A DNA stretch of 64,000 bases from Anaerolineae bacterium (GTDB taxonomy: Bacteria; Chloroflexota; Anaerolineae; Aggregatilineales; Aggregatilineaceae). Below the pieces are notes generated by a model, which did not search any database, had not been told where the DNA came from, and saw only the letters and a list, made by a program, of their open reading frames with translations. The translations under genes were made by a program, and so were the position numbers. The first letter of the stretch is position 1. Every line of letters starts with the position of its first letter. The stretch lies in NCBI GenBank assembly GCA_016930015.1, contig JAFGHR010000064.1, positions 23,099 through 87,098 on the forward strand. The letters run 5' to 3'. Shown one piece after another: positions 24,846-34,087 of this stretch.

Positions 24846-24908
24846 TTTGAGTGGCCGCCATGTTAGCCAGGATGATCAACGTTGCTCAGTGCAAATTATT
24901 GGTGATGC

Positions 24909-25589
24909 TCAACCCGGTAAACCATGATCGACGTCGATCTCTTGCACGCTGCCCGTTGCGATATAAATGATACGCTCGACAACGTTGGTAATTAGATCAC
25001 CGATACGTTCCAAATGCTGCGCGACTCCCAGAATACCAACGGACACGGTGACTTTTTTCTCTTTTTTCTCTTTCGCCATGCGTTCGATCACATCGTTTAC
25101 CACAACGTCCAGCATCTGGTCAACTTCAACTTCACGACTGGCTACCTGTTTGGCTAATTCAATATCGGCCTCAGCGTAGGCCTGTATACTCTGTTTCAGC
25201 ATGGTACTGACCAGTTCGCCCATTGTGTAGAGTTCAGAGGGTTTTTCTGTTTTCTGAAAACGCTTCACCTGGCGAATCGTCGCGGCGATATCCTTCGCTT
25301 TGTCGCCGATTTGCTCAAGATCAACAATGATATTCATAACCGCGATGATCAAACGCAGATCGCCTGCCAAAGGTTGCTGCGTGGCAATCAGCTTAAAGCA
25401 GTCGTCTTCGATCGAAAACCGGGTGGCGTTGACTTCCTGATCCGATTCGATGACCTGTTTCGCTAAACCTTTATCCAGGGTTTTTAATGCCTGAAGCGCC
25501 TGTTGCAGTTCAGTTTCAACCAGTTGTCCCATTTCGACAACCCGGTTGTGCAGCCGGTCTAATTCCTGGTCAAAGTATCGTCTTGGCAT
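24909..25589 (-). CDS. phoU: Phosphate signalling protein PhoU
   Basis: 226 residues, typical length, all helical with two three-helix bundles. Each bundle carries an acidic metal-binding helix; DLRLIIAVMNIIVDLEQIGD is the characteristic segment of the first. PhoU dampens the Pho regulon and modulates phosphate import in the cytoplasm. It is followed by a clear terminator and is the last gene of a minus-strand phosphate-related cluster that includes two solute-binding proteins and a DUF47 protein. No PstCAB or PhoBR genes are in the window. Confidence 0.9.
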   Translation of the reverse strand: MPRRYFDQELDRLHNRVVEMGQLVETELQQALQALKTLDKGLAKQVIESDQEVNATRFSIEDDCFKLIATQQPLAGDLRLIIAVMNIIVDLEQIGDKAKDIAATIRQVKRFQKTEKPSELYTMGELVSTMLKQSIQAYAEADIELAKQVASREVEVDQMLDVVVNDVIERMAKEKKEKKVTVSVGILGVAQHLERIGDLITNVVERIIYIATGSVQEIDVDHGLPG

Positions 25590-25714
25590 CTTGTCTGGCT
25601 CCTGATAATCGCCCCCTATTGCGAAAACAGCACGTGTTGCAGGGTGTGCGTTACGATTTTAATTGTATACGTTCCGGTTGATTTGCGCATGAGTTTCTCG
25701 ACTGGACAACATCG

Positions 25715-25751
25715 AAAAAAAGATACGCCCAGGCTGTGACCTGAGCGTATC
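25715..25751 (-). terminator. Rho-independent terminator after the solute-binding/VWA gene
   Basis: On the minus strand a 12-bp stem (one G-U pair) with a 6-nt loop is followed by seven Ts. It lies about 80 nt past the stop at 25830, separating this gene from phoU. Confidence 0.75.
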
Positions 25752-25829
25752 AAATTGATGAATCACCGGTAGTGTCGGGGCGGACAGATTAACCGGGAGC
25801 GCCCCAGGCCATCTGCGCCGGTCCCGCCG

Positions 25830-27608
25830 CTAGAAGTAACTGCTGATCAGGTCGAGCAGTTCCAGGATATTCGAGGGGTCGCCCGATTGCACTTTGGTCG
25901 AGGCCGAGCGCGCAATCGAATTTAACACCTGAATATCCGCGTCCTGCCCATACGCCACCGGGATCACGATCACGGGATTCAGGTCACTGCGCCGGTCTTC
26001 GATCACCTGTTTGGCGTCACGAATCTGGGCGCTGCTGGCCGTATCCGCCCCATCACTCAGCAGCACAATCGCACGGATGCGGTTATTGTCTTCCTCCTCA
26101 TCGAACATGCCGACCGACTGGATGATCGCATCGTACAACGCGGTGTTGTTATCTGCTATCAGCGTGCGGATCGTTTCTTCCAGCGCGCGTTTATCGGCTT
26201 CCAGGTTTTCAAGTGGGACTTCGACCGTCACGTCGGTGCTAAACGTGATGAGGCCCACCCGGTTTTGCAGCTCCGTGTTCTCCAAAAAGAGCAGGGCCGC
26301 CTGCTGGGCCTGGGCCAGTTTGTCACCCTGCATTGAGCCGGAGACATCAATCACCAGCCAGATATCCGCTTGTTTTTTGACATAACTCCAGTTTTCCTGG
26401 ATCGCCGCAATCACCGGCGGGTCGGGTGCAAATAACACGTTCGTGGGCTGATCCTTGTCTACGCCGAGTTCCGGCACAAACGGGTAGCCGATTTCGACTT
26501 CAGGGATCACAGGCCGGAAGCCCGCCGCCATGATTTGTTCTTGAACAACCGGAGTCCGCACATAATCCGCAAACACACGCGCGGCCTCGGCTTGTTCCGC
26601 CGTGACCCAATCCGCCTGGACGATACCAAACGGGTGTTCGTGCCAAAATGTGCCTTCTGCCGGGTACAGGGCTACCAGCCGCTCCGGTGGCTGGTACGCT
26701 GTTTTGCCCTGGTTGATGTAAATCAGGTCGTTTTCTTCCAGCGCGACGAAGTCCAGGTAATCGGGGCCTTGCGCGATGTATTCTTTGAATTCCGTTGTGC
26801 GCCGCGAATAATGGCGGATCAGGTTTTCAATGTCGCGCACGCCATCTTGCACCACCGGGTCGTTGACCATGTCCATCGTTAAGCGCCGCCCCGACAGATC
26901 CGCATGATAGAGCGCGCTGGCATAATATTCGCCGATCAGGGTCGAAAGCGCCGTTGAACTGACATACGGATCGGTGTGCCCATAGTAAACCGTCCGGCGT
27001 GCATCCGGAATACCGTAATCGGCCCAGCCGTTAGGACTCTCCAACACCTCAAGCAGGTGTTTCCAGCCAATCGCCTCGCCAGGATACTTACGCTGGATCG
27101 CGTTTAAGCGGCTTTCCCAGATCGCCATCACTACGGGCGCGTTGGCTGTCGCCGGGCTGTTCGCCAGGTCGAACAACTCGCGGCCCGATTGGTAGTTCGC
27201 GAGCGCCAGCCAATGACTGACCGACGGCTGGAAAATCGTGGGCTGCGCGACGTTTTGATTTTGCGGCGCGATGACGGCGTTCACAATGGCCTGCATAATC
27301 GTTCCCGACGATCCCGGCTCCCCGGTGACATAGATCGGCTTTTCGCCCTCGGTGAGTTTTCCCCCCGTGAGCGGATTATTGCCATCGGCATAAGCCTTGT
27401 TAAAATCGCGGATCACGTCCGGCATATAGAGATCGGATTCAGGAGCGTAAATAATCGAAATTTGAACAGCATCTTTAGGAACCGCTACCGTTTCCCCATC
27501 GCCTGATGAATCGCCGTTCGACGTTGAACCGTTGCCTTCGTCGCAGGCGGCGATAAACAGCGACAAGATCAACAAAACGCTCACCAAACGAATCCATTTT
27601 TGATGCAT
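25830..27608 (-). CDS. Lipoprotein: extracellular solute-binding domain fused to VWA domain
   Basis: 592 residues. Signal peptide with lipobox LFIAAC (Cys22), so membrane-anchored on the outside. A Ser/Gly/Asp-rich linker (23-45) leads to a type-2 periplasmic-binding-like domain (about 47-395), then a von Willebrand A domain (about 413-592). The VWA metal site is intact: DVSGS (421-425), a Thr in NNTALYDAI and Asp in LLSDGAD. The domain pairing is known as a family in several bacterial groups but its function is not. Between phoU and another solute-binding gene, a role in phosphate or anion sensing is possible; this is inference from neighbours. Confidence 0.8.
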   Translation of the reverse strand: MHQKWIRLVSVLLILSLFIAACDEGNGSTSNGDSSGDGETVAVPKDAVQISIIYAPESDLYMPDVIRDFNKAYADGNNPLTGGKLTEGEKPIYVTGEPGSSGTIMQAIVNAVIAPQNQNVAQPTIFQPSVSHWLALANYQSGRELFDLANSPATANAPVVMAIWESRLNAIQRKYPGEAIGWKHLLEVLESPNGWADYGIPDARRTVYYGHTDPYVSSTALSTLIGEYYASALYHADLSGRRLTMDMVNDPVVQDGVRDIENLIRHYSRRTTEFKEYIAQGPDYLDFVALEENDLIYINQGKTAYQPPERLVALYPAEGTFWHEHPFGIVQADWVTAEQAEAARVFADYVRTPVVQEQIMAAGFRPVIPEVEIGYPFVPELGVDKDQPTNVLFAPDPPVIAAIQENWSYVKKQADIWLVIDVSGSMQGDKLAQAQQAALLFLENTELQNRVGLITFSTDVTVEVPLENLEADKRALEETIRTLIADNNTALYDAIIQSVGMFDEEEDNNRIRAIVLLSDGADTASSAQIRDAKQVIEDRRSDLNPVIVIPVAYGQDADIQVLNSIARSASTKVQSGDPSNILELLDLISSYF

Positions 27609-27635
27609 CGTGTGCTCTCCTTGTAACTTAACCGT

Positions 27636-28790
27636 TTAAAACGCGGTCCAATCGCGATTGACAAAGGGTGTTATGTCATTGCGTGATGGCAACTGAATAC
27701 GTTCGCCGGGCGGACGGATGGCAGACACCCCGGCAGAGGCAGCCTCGTCAAACAAGGTGGGTTCTGCCGGTACGCCATCGGCGCCCCGCAGCCCAAACGC
27801 GGCAGCCTGCCGCTGCTGCTGATCGCTCAACAGGAAATTAAGAAAATCGTCCGCCGCCGCGCGTTCTTGATCGGTGATCTCGGCTCCATCCCAGACCGCG
27901 AACGGAAAATCAAACCACACCTGGTAATCAGGGTAGACCAGGGTCAGCGCGCCGACCTTCGTCGTTAAACTCTTGTAGTTGACCAGCCACTCGTTTTCGG
28001 GCAGCAGGGCCACATCCGCCACCGACGTTCCGCGCGTGGCAATCGCCTGGGCGGGATAGACTCCCAGGCTGGCAAAATTGGGCACGCTTTCAAAAACGGG
28101 TTTTAGCCACTTAATGAGCGCCGGATCGTTGAGCAAGGCCGCGTTTAAATCCGGCTGGCCGTGAAATTCAGCCGTCGCAATCAACAAAGCGGCCACCCCA
28201 CTCATATAACGATCAGGTTGGGCAAACCCCGGTTTGAAAAACCGCCAATCGGATTCCCCGCCGATAGCCTCCCACAGGGATGCGGCACTTGCTTGTTGGA
28301 CGCTCGTCCAGTTGAACGTGTCAAACTGCCCGGTGAGCACTTGCGCACGATCAGAAGGTGCGCCCCACAGCATCACGGTGCTGGCAAGTGATGGCTGGCG
28401 AATCGAAAAATCCATGCCGACTTCATGCGCATAGGTAACAGCTTGCGCCATTTCCGGAATCCAGATCACCGGATGATCACGCGCCGACCATGCGCCGGGG
28501 CTGTTCCATACGGGTAAACTGTCCTGCTGCGTTACCCGAATTTCCACGACGCGCCCATTGACGCGCCGCCGCTCAGCGTTATACGTTTTTCCCGCCGCTT
28601 CGATCCAGTCTGCGCCTACCGGACTGACGGCCAGCGTAAGCGTGACAGCCGTCGTGTTATTTGTTTCTTCTGCGTCACCTGAATTTGTCGATGTAGATGA
28701 GTTGTCTAGTTGGTCTAGCACAACACCCGCCCCGACCAATATCACTGCCGCCCCAACAATGAGCAGAAACGCCAAACGAGACCGGTTCAT
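27636..28790 (-). CDS. Extracellular solute-binding protein, membrane-anchored
   Basis: 384 residues from the ATG at 28790, preferred because AAAGG lies 10 nt upstream and the protein then begins with a basic MNRSR before the hydrophobic anchor (about 6-24). There is no lipobox Cys, so this is an uncleaved or signal-peptidase I type anchor. A Ser/Thr/Asp-rich linker precedes a type-2 solute-binding fold with LTLAVSPVGADWIEAA at its start. It lies 27 nt upstream of the solute-binding/VWA fusion and probably works with it. No ABC permease or ATPase for this pair is in the window. Ligand unknown. Confidence 0.72.
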   Translation of the reverse strand: MNRSRLAFLLIVGAAVILVGAGVVLDQLDNSSTSTNSGDAEETNNTTAVTLTLAVSPVGADWIEAAGKTYNAERRRVNGRVVEIRVTQQDSLPVWNSPGAWSARDHPVIWIPEMAQAVTYAHEVGMDFSIRQPSLASTVMLWGAPSDRAQVLTGQFDTFNWTSVQQASAASLWEAIGGESDWRFFKPGFAQPDRYMSGVAALLIATAEFHGQPDLNAALLNDPALIKWLKPVFESVPNFASLGVYPAQAIATRGTSVADVALLPENEWLVNYKSLTTKVGALTLVYPDYQVWFDFPFAVWDGAEITDQERAAADDFLNFLLSDQQQRQAAAFGLRGADGVPAEPTLFDEAASAGVSAIRPPGERIQLPSRNDITPFVNRDWTAF

Positions 28791-28960
28791 TACCCAAAAG
28801 CCTTTCAAACACAACCTGGAGATTCTTCACCAGCCTACCTTAAATTACGTATAAAAGATAGTTTGGTGTCGCTGTATTTTCAACAAAAATAATGTCAAGG
28901 CCGTCACCGGTCTCGACACGGGTTAACATAAATGAGATTGGGTACTACCTGAACAGGCGC

Positions 28961-29626
28961 CTAAAAAAACTTGACTACAATATCATCGACAATGTCAGCC
29001 GCATCACCGATACGCCCGCCCGCGTGAAATAAGTGACGGTAGATTTCACGCAGCTTCAGCATGGTAATCACATTTTCCAGGTCTTTAGGTTCGCAAAACA
29101 GGTCGGCCAACGCTTTAGCATACAGTGTCTCAAGGTTGTTTTTGACGCCCCGCGCGCGAATCACGTGTGTGCTGGCCACCCCCGGATGCTGCGCCAGGCG
29201 GTCAATCGCGAGCTTGATTTCTTCGGCTCCCGAACACAATTCCGCCGCCATTTCCTGTAAGTGTTTGTTCGGCTCGACCTCCAGAATATCCATTTCGTTG
29301 ATCGTAAACCACGTATCATCCAGAATATCATCCAGCGCACGTGACAACGCGTAGATGTCTTCCCGATCAATCGGTGTAACAAACGTGCGATTCAGTTCAT
29401 CAATCAAGATGCGGCGCACTTCATCAGCCTGTTTTTCTAACTGCCGGACACGCTGCGCATTCTTTTTGTTGGGTTTGCCCATATAGTCCAGTAATGCTTC
29501 AGTGGCTTCAATGCCCAACAAACTTTGCTCATCTAAACGCGCGATAAACTGGTCCGGGCGGCGTTGAAAGTATGCACGAATCCTTTTGGGCGTATTTTTC
29601 ACCAGGCTAACCACACGATCAATCAT
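28961..29626 (-). CDS. DUF47-family phosphate transport regulator (PhoU-like)
   Basis: 221 residues from ATG at 29626 (GAGGA about 8 nt upstream; the frame extends slightly further without a Shine-Dalgarno). All-helical PhoU relative, with the acidic helix DREDIYALSRALDDILDDTW. DUF47 proteins are usually encoded beside low-affinity PiT phosphate transporters and are thought to regulate them. Here the pit gene is divergent at 30004, with repeat copy B inserted between the two. A pair of TTAACC direct repeats sits just upstream of the start. Confidence 0.85.
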   Translation of the reverse strand: MIDRVVSLVKNTPKRIRAYFQRRPDQFIARLDEQSLLGIEATEALLDYMGKPNKKNAQRVRQLEKQADEVRRILIDELNRTFVTPIDREDIYALSRALDDILDDTWFTINEMDILEVEPNKHLQEMAAELCSGAEEIKLAIDRLAQHPGVASTHVIRARGVKNNLETLYAKALADLFCEPKDLENVITMLKLREIYRHLFHAGGRIGDAADIVDDIVVKFF

Positions 29627-29653
29627 GCAAAAAATCCTCATTGACTCCAATTG

Positions 29654-29670
29654 GGTTAAAAACTGGTTAA
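29654..29670 (-). promoter_or_regulatory. Pho-box-like direct repeat upstream of the DUF47 gene
   Basis: On the minus strand TTAACC-N5-TTAACC with an 11-nt period (complement 29654-29659 and 29665-29670). It lies 28-44 nt before the DUF47 start. PhoP/PhoB sites are also direct repeats with 11-nt periodicity, and the B. subtilis half site is TT(A/T/C)ACA-like. The downstream genes fit a phosphate regulon, but two half sites alone could arise by chance. Confidence 0.35.
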
Positions 29671-29717
29671 AAGGGTAAAATTATTTTAACATTGTTTTCA
29701 GTTTTTACCATATTTGA

Positions 29718-29962
29718 CCAGGGTGATCGCCAGAGCTATTGTTTCAAAATCCAAAAACGCCCCTCCCCTCCGGGCTAACGCCCGTTTTCCCCTCCCCAGC
29801 CGAGCTAAGGAGAGGAAAAAATAGCCGAGCGCGCGTTGTCAAGTCCCCCGTCCAGTTTGTTTGGACGGGGCGCCGTCCAGCTTGGTTGGAAGGGGGATTA
29901 GGGGGAAGGCGTTGCACAAAAAGCTCAATCGCCCATTTGAAGCGATTACCCAGGGTGATCGC
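29718..29962 (+). repeat. MITE-like intergenic repeat, copy B, with 13-bp flanking direct repeat
   Basis: The element is about 29731-29949, flanked by CCAGGGTGATCGC at 29718-29730 and 29950-29962, a perfect 13-bp duplication. It occupies most of the 377-bp DUF47/pit divergent region. Left module hairpin CGGGC-TAAC-GCCCG (29771-29784). The strong right hairpin is duplicated here: two nested GTCCAG/TTGGAC-type stems within 29850-29900. The inverted ends GCTATTGTTTCAAA and, on the complement, TAATCGCTTCAAA are related. Only about 41 bp separate the right flank from the pit start codon. Confidence 0.8.
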
Positions 29963-30003
29963 ATCTATAGTTAATAATCCCGATCAGCCAGAAAGGTTGT
30001 CTT

Positions 30004-30996
30004 ATGCCCGAAATTTCGCCTGAGGCCATTGTTTTAGTTGGCATTTCCCTGGTTTTTGGCTTTTTTAACGGGTTACACGACTCATCGAATGTCGTTGCCA
30101 CCGTCATTTCAACACGCGCGCTCAGTCCGCGCCGGGCGTTATGGATGGCCGCCATCGCCGAGGGAGTTGGCCCCTTCATTTTTGGTGTTGCGGTTGCTAC
30201 AACAATCGGCGACAAAGTGGTTGCCGCCGACGCCGTGACACTGCCTGTCGTGTATGCCAGTCTGCTGGCTGCTATCGGGTGGAACGTCATCACGCTGACC
30301 TTCGGCATTCCATCCAGCACATCACATGCGCTCATTGGCGGTATTATGGGCGCGGTGTGGGCCGGGTTCGGCTTCGATCACCTGCAACCTACCGGGCTGA
30401 CCACCGTGCTGGCCGCGCTGTTTTTTTCGCCTATTGTCGGTATGTTAGGCGGGTACCTGATCGTCAAATTATCCTTTTTTCTGGCACGCGGCGCGTCTCC
30501 ACAAGCTAATGGTTGGTTCAAGCGAGGCCAACTATTAACCGCTACGACGCTTGCTGTCGCACACGGCTCTAACGATGCGCAAAAGACCATGGGCATTATC
30601 ACGCTGGGCCTGGTAGCAACCGGTGACCTGCATACCTTCAGCGTTCCCTTGTGGGTCATTATCACCAGCGCCGGGGCAATTGGCCTGGGCACACTCCTCG
30701 GCGGCTGGAGCCTGATTCGCACGCTGGGCGCAAAATTCTACCGGGTGCGCCCCATTCACGGGTTCAGCGCGCAAACGGCTTCGAGCGCTGTGATCCTTGG
30801 GGCGGCGCTGCTTGGCGGCCCGGTGAGCACAACGCATGTCGTCAGTTCTGCCATTGTTGGGGCAGGCAGCGCCGAACGGGTTCAGAAAGTGCGCTGGGGT
30901 GTCGTTAACAACATATTTTATTCCTGGCTGCTCACGATTCCCGCGTCCGCTGCGCTCGGCGCATTGCTCTATGTGATAATTGAGCCGATCATTTAA
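30004..30996 (+). CDS. pit: Low-affinity inorganic phosphate transporter, PiT family
   Basis: 330 residues with about ten membrane segments. Both PiT signature repeats are present: GFFNGLHDSSNVVAT (about 20-34) and AHGSNDAQKTMG (about 187-198), each with the Asn-Asp/His-Asp core needed for transport. Moves phosphate as a metal complex or with a cation across the cytoplasmic membrane. Divergent from the DUF47 gene, its usual regulator. AAAGG lies upstream of the ATG. Its promoter must lie in the short stretch after repeat copy B or inside the repeat. Confidence 0.92.
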   Translation: MPEISPEAIVLVGISLVFGFFNGLHDSSNVVATVISTRALSPRRALWMAAIAEGVGPFIFGVAVATTIGDKVVAADAVTLPVVYASLLAAIGWNVITLTFGIPSSTSHALIGGIMGAVWAGFGFDHLQPTGLTTVLAALFFSPIVGMLGGYLIVKLSFFLARGASPQANGWFKRGQLLTATTLAVAHGSNDAQKTMGIITLGLVATGDLHTFSVPLWVIITSAGAIGLGTLLGGWSLIRTLGAKFYRVRPIHGFSAQTASSAVILGAALLGGPVSTTHVVSSAIVGAGSAERVQKVRWGVVNNIFYSWLLTIPASAALGALLYVIIEPII

Positions 30997-31134
30997 GCGC
31001 GCGTGATCAGGGTGTCCGTTCAGGAGGGCGAACGAGCCGCTCGTACATGAGCCTTGCTTCGGAACGTGTTATGCTAGACACGATCAAGTGGGTCGCCTGC
31101 ACAGCACATTCACCATAAAGGACGGTTGTAGATC

Positions 31135-31584
<450 letters not shown>

Positions 31585-31597
31585 CGCGCCCGCGCTT

Positions 31598-32344
31598 CTA
31601 GCGCGTCGGCGGCTTGATAGGCCGGATCACGTTGGGCCGGGGGCGGTTGGCCTTGAGCACGGCGCCCCACTGCCCGCCCAGGTGACTGATCGCCGCGAAC
31701 TGGATAAATTGGATATACGTGCCGACCATGCAGGTTACCGACACCAGCATGGAAATGATCTGAAACAGGATCGCCAGTAAAAACAGACTCAGCGTGAGCT
31801 GCGCCGCCGCGCCGCGCTGGTCCCATACTTCGTCGGCACACTGGAGGATATGCGTAAAGGCTGAAAATTCGCCGGTTTCGGCGTATTTGGCGGTAGCTGC
31901 CAGCAGCATCGGGGCGCTCAACAGCAGCCAGATCAGCGCCAGCGAAAATGATACAACAATCAGTGACAGCTTGGCCCGGTCGAATTCGAATTCAAACGGT
32001 CTGGGTTCCAGCAGGTTTATTGATCCCCGGATGTCTACCAGGATGTCCCACAACGCCGCCGCGCTGACTCCCATCAGGATGAACACCGGCACGTAATACA
32101 CCAGGCTGCCCAGGAACACAACAAGTCCCTGCACCAGATCACTGCCCAGGTGATGCCAGTCCGGCAGTTCATCATCCCGCCCGTCGATCACGTCCCGCAT
32201 GATGCGCAGTTGGTAGCCCAGCAGCATCAACCCGGTGATGAATCCGAAGGGCACCATCAGCGTCATGAACGCCCCGGCCAGCGTTTTCCCGGCAACGTTT
32301 GGCCCGGAAAATGGGTAGCGGAGCGCGCGGCTCAGGTTGATCAT
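31598..32344 (-). CDS. DUF4013 multi-pass membrane protein
   Basis: 248 residues with about five to six membrane segments and the DUF4013 features near the start: ALRYPFSGPN followed by a hydrophobic hairpin and then GYQLRIMRDVIDGRDDELPDW. Function unknown. A second, shorter member is at 37658-38296. This copy precedes dtd convergently and follows the methyltransferase/glycosyltransferase set on the same strand. Confidence 0.75.
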   Translation of the reverse strand: MINLSRALRYPFSGPNVAGKTLAGAFMTLMVPFGFITGLMLLGYQLRIMRDVIDGRDDELPDWHHLGSDLVQGLVVFLGSLVYYVPVFILMGVSAAALWDILVDIRGSINLLEPRPFEFEFDRAKLSLIVVSFSLALIWLLLSAPMLLAATAKYAETGEFSAFTHILQCADEVWDQRGAAAQLTLSLFLLAILFQIISMLVSVTCMVGTYIQFIQFAAISHLGGQWGAVLKANRPRPNVIRPIKPPTR

Positions 32345-32378
32345 GTGTGTCTCCGAGGGAGTACGCTTGATTATGTGC

Positions 32379-33107
32379 TCAGGCTTTGCGCCGCCAGACC
32401 TGCATGACTGATTTACCTACCCGTCGGCCCAACAACGGGTCAACTATGCGCGAGGCCGGGATCATAAATTTATCCCAGAACCAAATCTGACGGTAGGTGG
32501 GCAGGGAGGCACGCATTAACAACCGATTGCCCAATGAAGCGAACATTCCCACTGAATCAAGATAATATAACGCTTCCGTTTCCAGTTCAGGAGGAGTGAG
32601 CGCGGCCATCATCTGGCGGTTATAACGGCGAAAGTGACCGATCTCGGTATCGAATTCAGAAAACAAATACTGGTGGGCAGGACATAATACGATTAAGTGC
32701 CCATGAGGCCGCAAGTGTTTCGCAGCAAGAGCTATTTCACTTTTGTCATCCTCGATATGTTCCATTACATCGATGTAACAGATGCTGTCGAATAACTCGT
32801 CTGGAGCTAAGTTGGCGACTGTTCCCTTCCGAATTTCACACCGGGCAGGCAGATCCCCGTTATCGCGTTTTTGTTGTAACAATGCGATTAGTTCGCCGTC
32901 TGGCTCCATACATATCCACTGCCCGGTGTGATCCCGAGCCAAGATTTGTGTGGTGCCCCCGATGCCCGCGCCCACTTCAAGTACGCTTTCGCCCAAATAG
33001 CGATGAATTCGCGATCCCCAATAGCGTTTCCAGTTTACGGCTCGCTCGAAGAAATCCAACTCACTACCGATATAGGTGAATGTCTTAGATTCGGCCTGTT
33101 CTGTCAT
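32379..33107 (-). CDS. Class I SAM-dependent methyltransferase
   Basis: 242 residues from ATG at 33107, chosen over a TTG six bases upstream because GAGG is 6 nt before the ATG. Motif I is VLEVGAGIGGTTQIL (about 42-56), with an acidic residue after it in WICMEPDG, and motif ICYIDVMEHIEDD. It overlaps the glycosyltransferase gene by 23 nt, so the two are probably co-translated. With the GT2 and GT-C genes upstream it likely modifies a glycan or polyprenyl-linked sugar; the substrate is not known. Confidence 0.78.
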   Translation of the reverse strand: MTEQAESKTFTYIGSELDFFERAVNWKRYWGSRIHRYLGESVLEVGAGIGGTTQILARDHTGQWICMEPDGELIALLQQKRDNGDLPARCEIRKGTVANLAPDELFDSICYIDVMEHIEDDKSEIALAAKHLRPHGHLIVLCPAHQYLFSEFDTEIGHFRRYNRQMMAALTPPELETEALYYLDSVGMFASLGNRLLMRASLPTYRQIWFWDKFMIPASRIVDPLLGRRVGKSVMQVWRRKA

Positions 33108-34065
33108 GAACAACCTCGCAGTAATCGATATAACGCAATATATCCAGGGCAGGGATCAAGAGCGGTCTGGAGCGTTCGCTCAACACGAAAAAAATCGCGC
33201 CCCCAGAGAAAACAAGTGATTGGAACAGGATAACCAATAGGATACCGACGGTATAGGTCGCCCAACCCGGAATCGCCAGATCGGTGAACAACCTGATAAT
33301 AATCACCACAACAATGCTGGTCAAAGCTGCCAGCGCGAGCAATAAGGACATCAATCCGACTCGCACAAAAACTACTTCCGGGTAAACAGCAATGGCGCTT
33401 AGCCCGTGAACGATCAGCGATACCAAGTTCATGCTGGAATGTCCGGCGTAGCGCTGACCTCGGTATGTATCTATTCGAACCAGGGGAATACTCGGCTGTT
33501 GCAGCGATGCCGCCAGGTGGTTCCAAACCTTGTCTTTATGCATGATCCGGCGCAGTTGGACGGCGGGAATCAGGCAGAAATTCCCAAAGTTGATGGTTTT
33601 GCCGATCAACAGGCGAAACAGCAGCATGTACAACCGGTAGAAAAACCGAAATACCGGACCTTCGCTGCGCTTAGTGCGGCGTGCCGCGATCACGGCATGG
33701 GGTTGTTCACGATGGGCAGCCAGCAAATTAGGGACTTCCTGTGGACGGTCTTCACCATCGGCATCCATGACGAGCACAGCGTCAAACACTTCCCGGCGCA
33801 GCACTTCGGATAGCCCGACGGCAATTGCCCGCTGGTGTCCCAGATTGCACATCAAGTGGATAATCTCAGTCCGTGCAATCACCGTGTTGGGGCGCGGATT
33901 CCACTGAAAGACATTCGCATCATTGGGCGATCCATCATTGATCGCAAAAACGTGCAGCTCGTTTTCCAGACCAATCAGTTCCCGGTCCAGGTCAGCCAAC
34001 AACTTGCCAAAGGATGTCCAATCATTGTAGACCGGCACAACTAATGCAATACGTTCATATACCAT
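33085..34065 (-). CDS. GT2 family glycosyltransferase (dolichol/polyprenyl-phosphate sugar synthase-like)
   Basis: 326 residues. An N-terminal GT-A domain (about 1-230) with VVPVYNDWTSFGKLLADL and the metal-binding DADGEDRPQEVPNLL, then two membrane helices (about 240-265 and 275-305), the usual layout of polyprenyl-phosphate sugar transferases. It would load a sugar on a lipid carrier at the inner membrane face. The carrier sugar could then be used by the GT-C protein encoded immediately upstream (34088-36148). Sugar identity unknown. Confidence 0.82.
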   Translation of the reverse strand: MVYERIALVVPVYNDWTSFGKLLADLDRELIGLENELHVFAINDGSPNDANVFQWNPRPNTVIARTEIIHLMCNLGHQRAIAVGLSEVLRREVFDAVLVMDADGEDRPQEVPNLLAAHREQPHAVIAARRTKRSEGPVFRFFYRLYMLLFRLLIGKTINFGNFCLIPAVQLRRIMHKDKVWNHLAASLQQPSIPLVRIDTYRGQRYAGHSSMNLVSLIVHGLSAIAVYPEVVFVRVGLMSLLLALAALTSIVVVIIIRLFTDLAIPGWATYTVGILLVILFQSLVFSGGAIFFVLSERSRPLLIPALDILRYIDYCEVVHDRTGRI

Positions 34066-34087
34066 GGGGTCTCAAGCTAGCAAGTTA

